A stretch of DNA of 64,000 nt from Marilutibacter penaei (GTDB lineage Bacteria; Pseudomonadota; Gammaproteobacteria; Xanthomonadales; Xanthomonadaceae), in assembly GCF_014145395.1 (NCBI RefSeq), contig NZ_JACHTE010000001.1, positions 310,001 to 374,000 of the forward strand, read 5' to 3'. Position 1 is the first letter of the stretch. Each line of letters starts with the position of its first letter. A program made the translations under genes and the position numbers. Shown piece after piece: positions 19,495 through 29,350 of the stretch. Below the pieces are notes generated by a model that worked only from the letters and a program-made list of their open reading frames with translations, was not told the DNA's origin and searched no databases.

Positions 19495-20268
19495 TCAGAC
19501 CCGGTAGCCGGTGTGGATCGCGCAGATGCCCGCCGACAGGTTGCGGTAGCGGCAACGGGCGAAGCCGGCGGCCTCCATCATCCCTTTCAGTTCGGCCTGC
19601 GGGGGATGCTTGCGGATGCTCTCGGCCAGGTACTGGTAGCTGTCGGCGTCGTTGGCGAACAGGCGGCCGAGCACGGGCAGCACCTTGAAGGAGTGGAAGT
19701 CGTAGACGGGCTTGAACCAGTCCGCGGTGACTTCGGAGAACTCGAGTACGCGGGCCTGGCCGCCGACCTTGAGCACGCGGTTCATCTCGCGCAGGGCGGC
19801 GTCCTTGTCGGTGACATTGCGCAGCCCGAAGGCGATCGTGACCAGGTCAAAGCTGGCGTCCGGGAACGGGAGCTTCTCGGCGTTCACCTGCACGTACTCG
19901 AAACCCGAGACCTTGCCCTGGTCGGTCATGCGGTCGCGGCCGACGCGCAGCATCTCGCCGTTGATGTCGCCGAGCACGATGCTGCCGGTCTCGCCGACGC
20001 GGTCGCGCAGCAGCAGGGCGATGTCGCCGGTGCCGCCGGCAAGGTCGAGCACGCGGTCGCCACGCCGGACCTGCGAGGTGGCGACGAAGTAGCGTTTCCA
20101 GACCCGGTGGATGCCGAGGCTCATGAGGTCGTTCATGAGGTCGTACTTGCCGGCGACCGACGAGAAGACTTCGCCCACGAGTTTCTGCTTGTCGCCGACG
20201 GGGACGTCGCGGAAGCCGAAGTGGGTGGTGGTCGAGGAGTCCTGCGGCGGGCTGGGCTGGTCGTTCAT
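19495..20268 (-). CDS. ubiE: Ubiquinone/menaquinone C-methyltransferase UbiE
   Basis: SAM-dependent methyltransferase that adds the C-methyl group in ubiquinone (and menaquinone) synthesis. It has the family N-terminus THFGFRDVPVGDKQKLV, SAM motif I (DLAGGTGD), and the C-terminal YRNLSAGICAIHTGYRV. 257 residues from the ATG at 20268; a longer upstream frame runs through repeat copy B and has no homology. Downstream a G+C-rich hairpin lies near 19465-19487, without a T-run. Confidence 0.95.
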   Translation of the reverse strand: MNDQPSPPQDSSTTTHFGFRDVPVGDKQKLVGEVFSSVAGKYDLMNDLMSLGIHRVWKRYFVATSQVRRGDRVLDLAGGTGDIALLLRDRVGETGSIVLGDINGEMLRVGRDRMTDQGKVSGFEYVQVNAEKLPFPDASFDLVTIAFGLRNVTDKDAALREMNRVLKVGGQARVLEFSEVTADWFKPVYDFHSFKVLPVLGRLFANDADSYQYLAESIRKHPPQAELKGMMEAAGFARCRYRNLSAGICAIHTGYRV

Positions 20269-20339
20269 GGTGGGGATTGTCGCCGATCCGGGGTGAAAAG
20301 CCGACATCCGCTGCGCTGGGCTTACCCTGGCTAGCGACT

Positions 20340-20435
20340 GGGCAGGCTTGCGCCGCGGGACACGCCGTGAATACATCCTTGTAGGCTCGGGCGCGGCATC
20401 CATGCCGCGCACGGTCCCTCGACGCAAGCCGGCCC
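20340..20435 (-). repeat. Structured palindromic repeat element, copy B (inverted)
   Basis: Outer arms 20340-20361 and 20414-20435 pair at 19 of 22 positions. The inner hairpin 20391-20410 is a perfect 9-bp stem closed around ATCCAT. Between left arm and hairpin lies the block ACGCCGTGAATACATCCTTG, the reverse complement of that in copies A and D. It lies in the 225-base gap between the divergent ubiE and elaA genes. Confidence 0.82.
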
Positions 20436-20493
20436 ATTCGCCCGGCACCACATCGCGCCTTGTGTCGATCAACTGCACTGGCATCATGCAGCG

Positions 20494-20985
20494 ATGAACG
20501 CGCAACCCGCCCTCTCCTGGCACGCCAGCCCCTTCGACGCGCTCACCGTCGGCCAGCTCCACGACCTGCTGCGCCTGCGCAGCGAAGTGTTCGTCGTCGA
20601 ACAGGCGTGCGCCTATCTCGACATCGACGGCAAGGACCGGCATGCGGACACCTGGCACCTGCTCGGTGAAGCCGCGGACGGTCAACTGGCGGCGTACCTG
20701 CGGCTGCTGCCGGCGGGACTGGGGCATGGCATCGAAGATTTTGCCGAGGCGAGCATCGGCCGTGTCGTCACCTCGCCGGCGTGGCGCGGGCGGGGTCTCG
20801 GCGATCCGCTGATGCGGGAAGGCCTGGCCCTCGCGAAGCGTGTCCTGCCGGGCGCGCCTCTCCGGCTCGGGGCACAGGCGCACCTGCAGCACTTCTATGC
20901 CCGCCACGGATTCACCGTGGCGTCCGATGAATACCTGGAGGACGGCATCCCGCACGTCGAGATGCTGCGCCCCGGCCGGCCGTGA
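20494..20985 (+). CDS. elaA: GNAT acetyltransferase, ElaA family
   Basis: 163-residue N-acetyltransferase of the ElaA group. It has the family start WHASPFDALTVGQLHDLLRLRSEVFVVEQ, the CAYLDIDGKD loop, and the acetyl-CoA site VTSPAWRGRGLGDPLM (R/Q-x-x-G-x-G/A). ElaA substrates remain poorly defined. It starts a two-gene rightward unit with the deaminase, separated by 10 bases. Confidence 0.87.
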   Translation: MNAQPALSWHASPFDALTVGQLHDLLRLRSEVFVVEQACAYLDIDGKDRHADTWHLLGEAADGQLAAYLRLLPAGLGHGIEDFAEASIGRVVTSPAWRGRGLGDPLMREGLALAKRVLPGAPLRLGAQAHLQHFYARHGFTVASDEYLEDGIPHVEMLRPGRP

Positions 20986-20995
20986 GGACAGCGCC

Positions 20996-21451
20996 ATGAT
21001 CGAGACACCCGACTACCGCGCCCTGCTCGACACCGCCATCGCCGAGGCCCGCGCCGGGCTCGCGGAAGGTGGCATCCCGATCGGAGCCGCGCTCTACCGC
21101 GACGACGGCACCCTGCTCGGCTGCGGCCACAACCGACGTGTCCAGGAGGGCGACCCGTCGGTGCATGGCGAAACCGATGCGTTCCGCAAGGCCGGCCGGC
21201 AGCGTGGCTACCGCGACACGATCATGGTCACCACCCTCGCCCCGTGCTGGTACTGCAGCGGGCTCGTGCGCCAGTTCAACATCGGAACGGTCGTGGTCGG
21301 CGAGTCGGTGAATTTCCGGGGCGGCATCGACTGGCTGCGCGAGGCTGGGGTCCGCGTCGTCGACATGGCGGATGAGCGCTGCATCACGATGCTGGGCGAC
21401 TGGATCGCCGCCCATCCGGATGTGTGGAACGAGGATATCGGTGAGGACTGA
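20996..21451 (+). CDS. Cytosine deaminase-like nucleoside/base deaminase
   Basis: Zinc deaminase of the cytidine/deoxycytidylate fold, 151 residues. The zinc site is VHGETDAF (His and catalytic Glu) and APCWYCSG (two Cys). Length and sequence (GGIPIGAALYRDDGTLLGCGHNRRVQEGDPS) are close to yeast-type cytosine deaminases rather than to TadA or guanine deaminase. The ATG at 20996 has GAGGA about seven bases upstream. Converges on hslU with 33 bases between stops. Confidence 0.83.
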   Translation: MIETPDYRALLDTAIAEARAGLAEGGIPIGAALYRDDGTLLGCGHNRRVQEGDPSVHGETDAFRKAGRQRGYRDTIMVTTLAPCWYCSGLVRQFNIGTVVVGESVNFRGGIDWLREAGVRVVDMADERCITMLGDWIAAHPDVWNEDIGED

Positions 21452-21484
21452 GCGCCTCGTCGCACCTTCGCCTGGAAGGCCACC

Positions 21485-22876
21485 TCAGAGAATGTAGCGG
21501 CTCAGGTCCGGGTCCTGCACGAGCTCGCCGAGGTGCTGGTCGACATAGGCGCGGTCGATGGCGACCGACTGGCCGTCGCGGTCCGGCGCCTCGTAGCTGA
21601 GCACGTCGAGCAGGCGCTCGAGCACCGTATGAAGCCGCCGGGCACCGATGTTTTCCTGGCGCTCGTTGACGATCGCGGCGATCTCGGCCAGGCGGTCGAC
21701 GGCGTCTTCAGTGAAGCGCAGGGACACGCCCTCGGTCTTCATCAGCTCGATGTACTGCGTAGTCAGCGCCGCCTTCGGCTCGGTCAGGATGCGGACGAAG
21801 TCGCCCTTGTCCAGCGCGCCCAGCTCGACGCGGATCGGGAAACGGCCCTGCAGCTCCGGGATCAGGTCGCTGGGCTTGGCGAGATGGAATGCACCGGACG
21901 CAATGAACAGGATGTGGTCGGTCTTGACCGGGCCGTACTTGGTACTGACCGTCGAGCCCTCGACCAGCGGCAGCAGGTCGCGCTGCACGCCTTCGCGGCT
22001 GACGTCGCCCCCGCTCATGTTCCCGCTGCGCTTGGCGACCTTGTCGATCTCGTCGATGAAGACGATGCCGTGCTGCTCGCAGGCCTCGATCGCCGCTTCG
22101 CGCACCTCGTCCTCGTTGACCAGGCGCGCGGCCTCGTCCTCGACCAGCTGCTTGCGCGCGGCCTTGATCGGCAGGCTCTTCCTGTGGGTCTTGCCGCCGG
22201 CCACCTGCGAGAACATCTGCCGCAGCTGCTGGCCCATTTCTTCCATGCCGGGCGGCGCCATGATGTCGACGCCGACGTTGACCGCGGCTTCGATCTCGAT
22301 CTCGCGCTCTTCGAGCTCGCCGGCGCGCAGCTGCTTGCGCAGCTTCGCGCGGGTGCCCTCTTCGGGTGCATTGGCCTGCGCCGAGGGTTCGTCACGGGTG
22401 GCATCGGCGACATTGAAGCCGAACGAAGTCGCATTGCTGGTGCGGCGCGGCAGCATCGCATCGAGGATGCGGTCCTCGGCACGCTCTTCGGCCTGGGTGC
22501 GCACGCGCGCCTTGGCCTGCTCGCGATAGAGCTTCACCGCGGTGTCGGCGAGGTCGCGGACGATCTGCTCGACATCCTTGCCGACGTAACCGACCTCGGT
22601 GAACCGGGTTGCCTCGACCTTGACGAACGGCGCATTGGCGAGCGTCGCAAGGCGGCGCGCGATCTCGGTCTTGCCGACGCCGGTCGGGCCGATCATCAGG
22701 ATGTTCTTGGGCATGACCTCGTCGCGCAGGGCGTCGTCCAGCTGGGCACGGCGCCAGCGGTTGCGCAGCGCGATGGCGACGGCGCGCTTGGCCGGGTGCT
22801 GTCCGACGATGTGACGGTCGAGTTCCTGCACGATCTCGCGCGGGGTCATGGTGGCGGAAGTGGTATCGAACTTCAT
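21485..22876 (-). CDS. hslU: HslU, ATPase of the HslVU protease
   Basis: AAA+ unfoldase that feeds substrates into HslV. 463 residues with Walker [16 protein letters not shown], the pore loop GYVGKD, the inserted I-domain (about residues 110-230, rich in charged helices), Walker [10 protein letters not shown], and the conserved C-terminal YIL that docks in HslV. It begins 11 bases after hslV ends, so they form an operon. Confidence 0.97.
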   Translation of the reverse strand: MKFDTTSATMTPREIVQELDRHIVGQHPAKRAVAIALRNRWRRAQLDDALRDEVMPKNILMIGPTGVGKTEIARRLATLANAPFVKVEATRFTEVGYVGKDVEQIVRDLADTAVKLYREQAKARVRTQAEERAEDRILDAMLPRRTSNATSFGFNVADATRDEPSAQANAPEEGTRAKLRKQLRAGELEEREIEIEAAVNVGVDIMAPPGMEEMGQQLRQMFSQVAGGKTHRKSLPIKAARKQLVEDEAARLVNEDEVREAAIEACEQHGIVFIDEIDKVAKRSGNMSGGDVSREGVQRDLLPLVEGSTVSTKYGPVKTDHILFIASGAFHLAKPSDLIPELQGRFPIRVELGALDKGDFVRILTEPKAALTTQYIELMKTEGVSLRFTEDAVDRLAEIAAIVNERQENIGARRLHTVLERLLDVLSYEAPDRDGQSVAIDRAYVDQHLGELVQDPDLSRYIL

Positions 22877-22887
22877 GCGGGCCGGCC

Positions 22888-23439
22888 TCAGAGCTCTTCG
22901 ACGACGACGTTGCGGTTGGTGTAGATGCAGACATCGCCGGCGATGTTGATCGCCTCGGTGGCGATGGTGCGGGCATCGAGCTGGGTGTGCGCGATGAGCG
23001 CGCGCGCGGCGGACAGGGCGTACATGCCACCGGAGCCGATGGCGATGATGCCGTCCTCGGGTTCGATGACGTCGCCGGTGCCGCTGATCACCAGGGATGT
23101 CTCGCGGTCGGCAACGGCGAGCAGGGCCTCGAGCTTCCCGAGGCGGCGCTCGGTGCGCCAGTCCTTGGCCATTTCGACGGCGGCGCGGGTGAGCTGGCCG
23201 TGTTTCTCGAGCTTGGCTTCGAACAGTTCGAACAGGGTGAAGGCATCGGCAGCGGCACCGGCGAATCCGGCGAGCACCTGGCCGTCGCGACCGAGGCGAC
23301 GCACCTTGCGGGCGTTCGACTTCATGACGGTGTGGCCGAGGGTCACCTGGCCGTCGCCGGCAACGGCAACGTGGCCGTCGCGGCGCACGGAGACGATGGT
23401 GGTGGCGTGGAAGACGTTCGGGTTCTGGCTGGGGTCCAT
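22888..23439 (-). CDS. hslV: HslV, peptidase of the HslVU protease
   Basis: Proteasome-beta-like threonine peptidase, 183 residues. The catalytic N-terminal Thr is expected in [10 protein letters not shown], but here twelve residues ([12 protein letters not shown]) precede it, as in other xanthomonads, so a propeptide must be removed. GDGQVTLG and the [14 protein letters not shown] segment are conserved. The ATG at 23439 is the family start. The reading frame stays open upstream through repeat copies C and into D, which is incidental. Confidence 0.95.
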   Translation of the reverse strand: MDPSQNPNVFHATTIVSVRRDGHVAVAGDGQVTLGHTVMKSNARKVRRLGRDGQVLAGFAGAAADAFTLFELFEAKLEKHGQLTRAAVEMAKDWRTERRLGKLEALLAVADRETSLVISGTGDVIEPEDGIIAIGSGGMYALSAARALIAHTQLDARTIATEAINIAGDVCIYTNRNVVVEEL

Positions 23440-23565
23440 GGGGGCCTCCGGGGTGTCCTTTTCAGGTGGGGACGCGGGAGGCGCGTTCAAGCGCAGCGCC
23501 TGCCGATGAATGAACGTGAAGGTCAGCAATGAGCTGGCATGAGGCTCCCAGTGCGTCGCGAGGGC

Positions 23566-23667
23566 GCGGGTGGGCAGACCAAGCCTGGACACGCCGTGAA
23601 TACGTCCCTGTAGGCTCGGACGCGGCATCCATGCCGCGTACGGTCCAGTCTCGGTCTGCCCACCCGC
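23566..23667 (-). repeat. Structured palindromic repeat element, copy C (inverted)
   Basis: Outer arms 23566-23590 and 23643-23667 pair at 22 of 25 positions. The inner hairpin 23620-23639 has a 9-bp stem around ATCCAT. The block ACGCCGTGAATACGTCCCTG lies between. The whole 440-base gap between hslV and xerC (23440-23879) holds no gene; it consists of upstream hslV sequence, this copy and copy D, which faces the other way 63 bases on. Confidence 0.85.
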
Positions 23668-23730
23668 ACCTAGATACATGGCTGGGACTGGCTGGCGCTG
23701 TATGCAACAGGCGCCGGACGAACCTGAGTT

Positions 23731-23838
23731 GACGGGGTCGGGCAAGCCCGTGCCGGACTTTCCGCAACATGGATGTTGCGGAAAAGCCTACAGGGACGTA
23801 TTCACGGCGTGTCCGGCATGGGCTTGCCCGACCCCGTC
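23731..23838 (+). repeat. Structured palindromic repeat element, copy D
   Basis: The longest copy. Outer arms 23731-23758 and 23811-23838 pair over all 28 positions if one G-T wobble is allowed. The inner hairpin 23759-23784 is a perfect 12-bp stem (TTTCCGCAACAT and its complement) around GG. It is followed by GCCTACAGGGACGTATTCAC. It lies directly downstream of xerC. Confidence 0.87.
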
Positions 23839-23879
23839 GCACCGATCACTGGCCGCATCGCTTCTGCCAGACGCTGAGC

Positions 23880-24755
23880 CTACTTCCCCTTCCGCTTCGC
23901 CCGAGGATGCGCGTCGTCGTAGACGCGTGCCAGATGCTGGTAGTCCAGGTGCGTGTAGATCTGCGTCGTTGCGATGTCCGCGTGCCCCAGCAACTCCTGC
24001 ACGCCGCGCAGATCGCCCGACGACTCCAGGATGTGGCTTGCGAACGAATGCCGCAGCAAGTGCGGATGCACGCGCTTGAACAGGCCCTGCTGCATCGCCA
24101 GCTTGCGCAGTCGCAACTGCACTGCGCGAGGGCTGATCGGTCCGTTCCGGCCCGGGAACACCGGAGCGTCGTTGCCGGCACCCGTCGACGCGCGCCATTC
24201 CGCCAGCGCGCGTCTTGCATGCGAACCGATCGGCACGCTGCGCTGCTTGTTGCCCTTGCCGGTGACGTGCACCAGCGCATCGTCGAGATCGAGCTGGTGC
24301 CACCGAAGGCCGCACAGCTCCGACAGGCGCAGGCCTGAGGAATAGAACAGTTCCAGCAGCGCGCGGTCGCGCAGGCCCAGTGGCGCGTCGGTCGGCACCT
24401 CCACCAGCGCCTTGGCCTCGTCCGGGTCGAGCACGTTGGGCAGCTTGCGCGGGGCCTTGGGCGCGCGGATGCCCGCCGCGGGGCTGGCGGCGATGCGGCC
24501 CTGCTTCAGCAACCAGGTGTACAGGCTGCGACAGGCCGAGAGACGGCGCTGCAGGCTTTTTGGCGACAGGCCGCGGCGGTGCTCGGCGGCGACGAAGGCA
24601 CGCAGGTCGGCGGTTTGCAGCTCGAGCAGGTCGCGGCCTGCCGCGTCCGCCCAGCCCTGCAAGGCCGCAAGGTCGCGCCGGTAGGCGTCGAGGGTATGCG
24701 CGGACGCCTGGCGTTCGACGCGCAGGTGGGCGATGAAATCCTCGATGGCGGTCAT
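23880..24755 (-). CDS. xerC: Tyrosine recombinase XerC
   Basis: Site-specific recombinase that with XerD resolves chromosome dimers at dif. 291 residues: an N-terminal SAM-like core-binding domain ([21 protein letters not shown]) and a C-terminal catalytic domain with Arg in [12 protein letters not shown], Lys in [34 protein letters not shown] with the Tyr nucleophile. The neighbouring dapF and DUF484 genes identify it as XerC rather than XerD or an integrase. Confidence 0.95.
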   Translation of the reverse strand: MTAIEDFIAHLRVERQASAHTLDAYRRDLAALQGWADAAGRDLLELQTADLRAFVAAEHRRGLSPKSLQRRLSACRSLYTWLLKQGRIAASPAAGIRAPKAPRKLPNVLDPDEAKALVEVPTDAPLGLRDRALLELFYSSGLRLSELCGLRWHQLDLDDALVHVTGKGNKQRSVPIGSHARRALAEWRASTGAGNDAPVFPGRNGPISPRAVQLRLRKLAMQQGLFKRVHPHLLRHSFASHILESSGDLRGVQELLGHADIATTQIYTHLDYQHLARVYDDAHPRAKRKGK

Positions 24756-24777
24756 CGGCGGTGTCCGCCCGCGGCTC

Positions 24778-25470
24778 TCAGTCCCGCGCCGGCGCCTGCG
24801 GCTCGAAACGCTGCAGCGCGGTGACCAGGGCCTCGCCCATCATCCGAAGGAACAGCGTGCCCATGCCGGGATAGAAGCGGTTGGCGTCGTGGCTGCCGAC
24901 CGCCACCAGGCCCACGCCCGGCAGCGGTAGCAGCGCGCTGGACTGCACTTCCTCGACGCGCGCATCGTAAAGCAGGTCGTTCTTGGCCGGCTGCAGGCGG
25001 CCGCAGATCGGCTCGCCGTCGGCGAGGCAGTCGCGGAACGCATCGAGCGCGGGATCACCCTCGTCGACCACGTGGAGCCAGTCGGCCTCTTCCATCCCGG
25101 CAACCGGCTGGAACACCACGATGCGCACCAGGTCGCCTTCGAACTCCTCCGACAGCGTCGCCGCCATCGCCCGCAGGGTATCGCCGGCACTGCCCTGGCG
25201 CATCAGCGCGAGGGCGAGCTGGTGGGTGCGGACCGCGAGGCGTTCGTTCTGCTGCGCATTGGCGAACAGCTCCTGCAGGCGACGCGAGAGCTCGCGGTTC
25301 TTGTCGCGCAGGACTTCGAGCTGGTAGCTGGCCAGCGAGGCCGCGGTGCCCTCGTCGCGCGGTACCACCAGCGTCAGCGCAAGGTCGGGGAACTGCTGCA
25401 GGAAGCGCGGATGGCGGCGCAGCCAGGCGGCGACTTCATGCGCGCCGAGCTTCTCCTCGTGGTCATGCAT
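24778..25470 (-). CDS. DUF484 family protein
   Basis: 230-residue GAF-like protein conserved between dapF and xerC in gammaproteobacteria; biochemical role unknown. The N-terminus ([19 protein letters not shown]) is the family hallmark. A coiled segment ([20 protein letters not shown]) leads into a GAF-type domain ending [25 protein letters not shown]. Its start overlaps the end of dapF by eight bases. Confidence 0.9.
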   Translation of the reverse strand: MHDHEEKLGAHEVAAWLRRHPRFLQQFPDLALTLVVPRDEGTAASLASYQLEVLRDKNRELSRRLQELFANAQQNERLAVRTHQLALALMRQGSAGDTLRAMAATLSEEFEGDLVRIVVFQPVAGMEEADWLHVVDEGDPALDAFRDCLADGEPICGRLQPAKNDLLYDARVEEVQSSALLPLPGVGLVAVGSHDANRFYPGMGTLFLRMMGEALVTALQRFEPQAPARD

Positions 25471-26323
25471 CGAACCAGTCTCCTTCGAACACGAATGCGG
25501 TGGGGCCGGTCATCGCTACTTCGGCGTCATCGGCCGGCCATTCGATCTGCAGGTCGCCCCCGGGCAGCGACACGGTGACAGCGCGATCGACCCGGCCGCG
25601 CCGCATCAGCACCACGGCTGCCGCGCAGGCGCCGCTGCCGCAGGCCAGGGTCTCGCCGACGCCGCGCTCGAACACGCGAAGGCGCACATGGTCGCGCGAC
25701 AGCACCTGCACGAATCCGACGTTGACCGAATCCGGGAACACGCCGTCGGCCTGCAGGGCGGTCCCGATGGCCGCCACCGGTGCGGCATCGACGTCGTCGA
25801 CCTCGATCACCGCGTGCGGGTTGCCCATCGACACCGCGCCGAACGCCGGCAGCGCGTCGCCGGCGGTGTAGGTGTCGGCACGCGCGATGCCGGCGGCCAT
25901 CGGGATGCGGGCCGGCTCGAATTCCGGGACGCCCATGCCGATGCGGTAGCGGGTGGCGTCGATGCGTTCGACCGGGTGCCGGCCGGCGGGGCTGTCGACC
26001 ACGAAGCGCTGCGCGGTCGCGGCACCGTCGCGGACCAGCCACGCGGCCACGCAGCGCGCGCCGTTGCCGCACTGCAGGGCCTTGGAGCCATCGGAATTCC
26101 AGATGCCGTACGCGGCAACCACGCCGGGATCGGGGGCGTCCTCGATCGTCAGGATCTGGTCGCAGCCGACCCCGAAGCGGCGGTCGGCGAGCGCCTGGCA
26201 CAGCGCCGGCGAAGGCGCGGCGCGACCGCCGCGCAGGTCGATGATGACGAAGTCGTTGCCGGCGCCGTGCATCTTGCTGAAGTGCAGCGGTCCGCCATGC
26301 GGCCGGGGTGCCTCGGCGCTCAT
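25463..26323 (-). CDS. dapF: Diaminopimelate epimerase
   Basis: Converts LL- to meso-diaminopimelate for lysine and peptidoglycan. Both catalytic cysteines are present, in QCGNGARC and in [12 protein letters not shown], and the start [17 protein letters not shown] is typical. 286 residues. The ATG at 26323 overlaps the lptM stop (ATGA). It is part of lptM-dapF-DUF484-xerC. Confidence 0.96.
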   Translation of the reverse strand: MSAEAPRPHGGPLHFSKMHGAGNDFVIIDLRGGRAAPSPALCQALADRRFGVGCDQILTIEDAPDPGVVAAYGIWNSDGSKALQCGNGARCVAAWLVRDGAATAQRFVVDSPAGRHPVERIDATRYRIGMGVPEFEPARIPMAAGIARADTYTAGDALPAFGAVSMGNPHAVIEVDDVDAAPVAAIGTALQADGVFPDSVNVGFVQVLSRDHVRLRVFERGVGETLACGSGACAAAVVLMRRGRVDRAVTVSLPGGDLQIEWPADDAEVAMTGPTAFVFEGDWFDA

Positions 26324-26550
26324 TCGTCGCCGCCGTCGTCCTCGGGCGGGTCGACCGGCACCTCCACGGGCGGGTCGACCGGTGCGGCGTCCAGCGGGCC
26401 CTGGTCCAGCGGGCCTTGGTCCAGCGGCGCGTCGTCCGTCGGCGGCTCGACCGGGATGTCCACCGGCGCCTGGACCAGCGGACCCTTGTTGCCACAGGCG
26501 GCCAGCGCGAGGGCCGCGAGGGCGACCAGCAATGCAGTGCGTGCGTTCAT
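26320..26550 (-). CDS. lptM: Small lipoprotein LptM (YifL family)
   Basis: 76-residue lipoprotein with signal [14 protein letters not shown] followed by GNKGPL, the LptM signature that assists LptD maturation in the outer membrane. Beyond it lies a low-complexity, Pro/Asp-rich tail with short internal repeats (DQGPL twice, then related PV and PP units). The tail is longer than in enterobacteria. It starts the dapF operon and overlaps dapF by four bases. Confidence 0.88.
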   Translation of the reverse strand: MNARTALLVALAALALAACGNKGPLVQAPVDIPVEPPTDDAPLDQGPLDQGPLDAAPVDPPVEVPVDPPEDDGGDE

Positions 26551-26587
26551 GCCGGCAGTGTAGCCCGGCCTTCCGACGCTGCGAAGC

Positions 26588-27004
26588 TCAATGCGTGGGT
26601 GGTTCAGGCCGGCACCACAGCCACGTCGCAACGATCGTCATGATGCCGGTGCCGGTGGCCGCCATCCAGACCTTGGGTGCGGTCAGGAACATGACCACCG
26701 CGCAGCCCGCCATCATCACCGTCGCCAGCCATTTGGCGCGACGACTGACCGCGCCATGCGCCTGCCAGTCGCGGATCATCGGACCGAAGCGCGGGTCGGC
26801 CAGCAGGCGCCGGTGCAGTTTCTCGGAACCGCGCGCGGCGGCGAACGCCGACAGCAGGATGAAGGGCACCGTCGGCAGCCCCGGCAGCACGATCCCGACC
26901 AGACCGAGCGCGAGCGCCAGATAGGCCAGCAACCACCAGGCCCAGCGGAAACGCACGCGGGGCGGGCTCGCGGGAGCGGCAGGCGGGACGGGCTCTGGCT
27001 TCAT
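26588..27004 (-). CDS. DUF454/YbaN family membrane protein
   Basis: 138-residue inner-membrane protein. It matches the YbaN family: WWLLAYLALALGLVGIVLPGLPTVPFILLSAFAAARGS followed by HRRLLADPRFGPMIRDW. Two or three membrane segments are visible, two of them near the C-terminus. Function unknown; relatives are often linked to haem or iron loci, which is not the case here. It stands 37 bases upstream of the lptM start on the same strand. Confidence 0.88.
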   Translation of the reverse strand: MKPEPVPPAAPASPPRVRFRWAWWLLAYLALALGLVGIVLPGLPTVPFILLSAFAAARGSEKLHRRLLADPRFGPMIRDWQAHGAVSRRAKWLATVMMAGCAVVMFLTAPKVWMAATGTGIMTIVATWLWCRPEPPTH

Positions 27005-27072
27005 GGCGCCATTCTAGGCGCCGGCGGCCGGGACACGCGCGGAACGCGGCCCGGCCCATGCCACGCGGGACC

Positions 27073-29256
27073 TCAAGGCGCCGCGGTGCGCACGCCGAGC
27101 TGGTCGAGCATGAAGGCGTACATCTCGGCACGTTCGCGGAAGCGGCGGAAGCGGCCGGACTTGCCGCCGTGCCCGGCTTCCATGTTGGTGCGGAACACCA
27201 CCGTGTTGTCCGAGGTGTCGACGTCACGCAGGCGCGCCACGTACTTCGCCGGCTCCCAGTACTGCACCTGCGAGTCCCACAGGCCGGTGCCGACGTACAT
27301 CGCCGGGTACGCCTGCGCCGACAGGTTGTCGTACGGCGAGTAGGACAGCATGTAGGCGTAGTAGTCGGCCTGCTCCGGGTTGCCCCACTCGTCGTACTCG
27401 TTGGTGGTCAGCGGGATGCTCGGGTCGAGCATGGTGGTCACCACGTCGACGAAGGGCACCTGCGACAGGATCACGTGGTAGTCCTGCGGTGCCATGTTGG
27501 CGATCGCGCCCATCAGCAGGCCCCCGGCGCTGCCGCCGTAGGCCGCCACGCGGTCCGGCGCGGCGTACTTCTGCTCGACCAGGAAACGGGTGACGTCGAT
27601 GAAGTCGGTGAAGGTGTTCTTCTTGTTGAACAGCTTGCCGTCGTCGTACCAGGCGCGGCCCATCTCCTGGCCGCCGCGGATGTGCGCGATGGCGTAGACC
27701 ATGCCGCGGTCGAGCAGGCTGACCACGGTGCTGTTGAAGCCCGGGTCGGTCGAGGAACCGTAGCTGCCGTAGGCGTACTGCAGCATCGCCGCGCTGCCGT
27801 CGCGCTGGAAGCCCTTCCGGTAGACCAGCGACACCGGCACCCTCGTGCCGTCGCGTGCCGTGGCCCACAGGCGCTCAGTGACGTACTGCGATGGGTCGTA
27901 GCCGATCACCGGCTCCTGCTTGAGCTGGCGACGCTCGCCGGTGTCGACGTTGAGCTCGTAGGTGGTGGCCGGCGTGGTCATCGAGGTGTAGCCATAGCGC
28001 AGCCACGCGGTGTCCGGCTCCGGATTCGAGGACAGGCCCATCGAGTAGGCCGGCTCGTCCGCCTTGACGTACTCGCCCTCGCCGCCCGCCCCGCCCGGCG
28101 TGCCGCGGACGATGCGCAGGCGCTCCAGGCCCTCGGAACGCTCGGCGATCGCGGTGAAGCCGTCGAACAGTTCGATGCCGTCGATGAAGACGTCGTCCTT
28201 GTGCGGGATCCATTCCTGCCAGTCGCGGCGCGAGGTGCTGCCGCTCGGCGCGGTCACCACCTTGTAGTTCTTCGCACCGTCGGCATTGGTGACGATCACC
28301 CAGCGGCCGTCGAAATGGTCGGCGTCGTACTCGACGTCGCGCTCGCGCGGCGCCAGCACGGTGAACTCGCCCGGATCGGCGGCCGGCGTGCAGCGCATCT
28401 CGCTCGACACCGTGCTCTCGACGCCGATGCAGATGAACTGCTCGTCGCGGGTCTTGCCGATGCCCATGTAGAAGCTGTCGTCCTTCTCCTCATAGACCAG
28501 GACGTCGTCGGCGACCGGCGTGCCGAGCACGTGCTTCTTCACCCGCACGGTCAGCAGGGTCTCGGGATCGTTCTCGACGTAGAACAGGGTGCGGTTGTCG
28601 TCGGCCCAGACCAGGTTGGCGGACACGCCCTTGATCTCGTCGGGGTAGAGCTCGCCGGTCTGCAGGTTGCGGAAGCGGACGGTGTACTGGCGGCGGCCGT
28701 TGAGGTCCTCGGCGTAGGCGAGGATGGCGTCGTCGCGGGTGACCTCCCAGTCGCTGACCGCGTAGTAGTCCTTGCCCTCGGCGAGTGCGTTGACGTCGAG
28801 CAGCACCTGCTCGCCGGCGAAGTCGCCGCGGCCGTTGGCGGCCTGGATGGACAGCGCGTCGATGCCGCCGGCATCGCGGCGGCGGGCGTGGACCGGGTAG
28901 TCCTTGCCGGTCTCGTAACGGGTGTAATACCACCAGCCGTGCTTGCGGTAGGGCACCGAGGCGTCGTCCTGCTTGATGCGGCCGACGAACTCCTCGTACA
29001 GCGCGTCCTCGACCGGCTTCAGCGGCGCCATCACCGCGTCGGTGTAAGCGTTCTCGGCCTGCAGGTAGGCCAGCATCGCGGGGTCTTCGCGGGCGTCGTC
29101 GCGCAGCCAGTAGTACGTGTCCTCGCGCTCGGCGCCGTGCGGGGCCTTGACCACGTGCGGGCGTTGTTCGGCGTCCGGGACGGGCGGCAGGTCGGCGGCG
29201 GGGATCGCGGAAGGAAGGCTCATCAGGACGGCGGCCAGCAGCAGGGTGGGCTTCAT
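27073..29256 (-). CDS. ptrB: Oligopeptidase B, exported S9 peptidase
   Basis: Serine oligopeptidase cleaving after basic residues. 727 residues: signal peptide (MKPTLLLAAVLMSLPSAIPAA), the opening REDTYYWLRDD, a beta-propeller, and the catalytic domain with Ser in AAYGGSAGGLLMGA, an Asp downstream, and His in NMEAGHGGKSGRF. Enterobacterial PtrB is cytoplasmic; the signal peptide here points to the periplasm, as in other xanthomonads. The ATG at 29256 is chosen at the signal peptide. Confidence 0.93.
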   Translation of the reverse strand: MKPTLLLAAVLMSLPSAIPAADLPPVPDAEQRPHVVKAPHGAEREDTYYWLRDDAREDPAMLAYLQAENAYTDAVMAPLKPVEDALYEEFVGRIKQDDASVPYRKHGWWYYTRYETGKDYPVHARRRDAGGIDALSIQAANGRGDFAGEQVLLDVNALAEGKDYYAVSDWEVTRDDAILAYAEDLNGRRQYTVRFRNLQTGELYPDEIKGVSANLVWADDNRTLFYVENDPETLLTVRVKKHVLGTPVADDVLVYEEKDDSFYMGIGKTRDEQFICIGVESTVSSEMRCTPAADPGEFTVLAPRERDVEYDADHFDGRWVIVTNADGAKNYKVVTAPSGSTSRRDWQEWIPHKDDVFIDGIELFDGFTAIAERSEGLERLRIVRGTPGGAGGEGEYVKADEPAYSMGLSSNPEPDTAWLRYGYTSMTTPATTYELNVDTGERRQLKQEPVIGYDPSQYVTERLWATARDGTRVPVSLVYRKGFQRDGSAAMLQYAYGSYGSSTDPGFNSTVVSLLDRGMVYAIAHIRGGQEMGRAWYDDGKLFNKKNTFTDFIDVTRFLVEQKYAAPDRVAAYGGSAGGLLMGAIANMAPQDYHVILSQVPFVDVVTTMLDPSIPLTTNEYDEWGNPEQADYYAYMLSYSPYDNLSAQAYPAMYVGTGLWDSQVQYWEPAKYVARLRDVDTSDNTVVFRTNMEAGHGGKSGRFRRFRERAEMYAFMLDQLGVRTAAP

Positions 29257-29350
29257 GGGATGGGGTCCGAGGTCGGGTTTCGCAACGGTGGCCCGACGAT
29301 ACCCGAGCCCGGAGCGGGCCCATATAGGTCCGATGGCAGGGGGTGGGGGC

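Noticed and set aside
22888-23745. Longer hslV with about 100 extra N-terminal residues
   Set aside because: The extension is translation of repeat copy C and flank; the family start is the ATG at 23439.
26320-26550. Short repeats in the lptM tail considered as a minisatellite
   Set aside because: Only two to three imperfect units of Pro/Asp-rich coding sequence; ordinary low-complexity tail.
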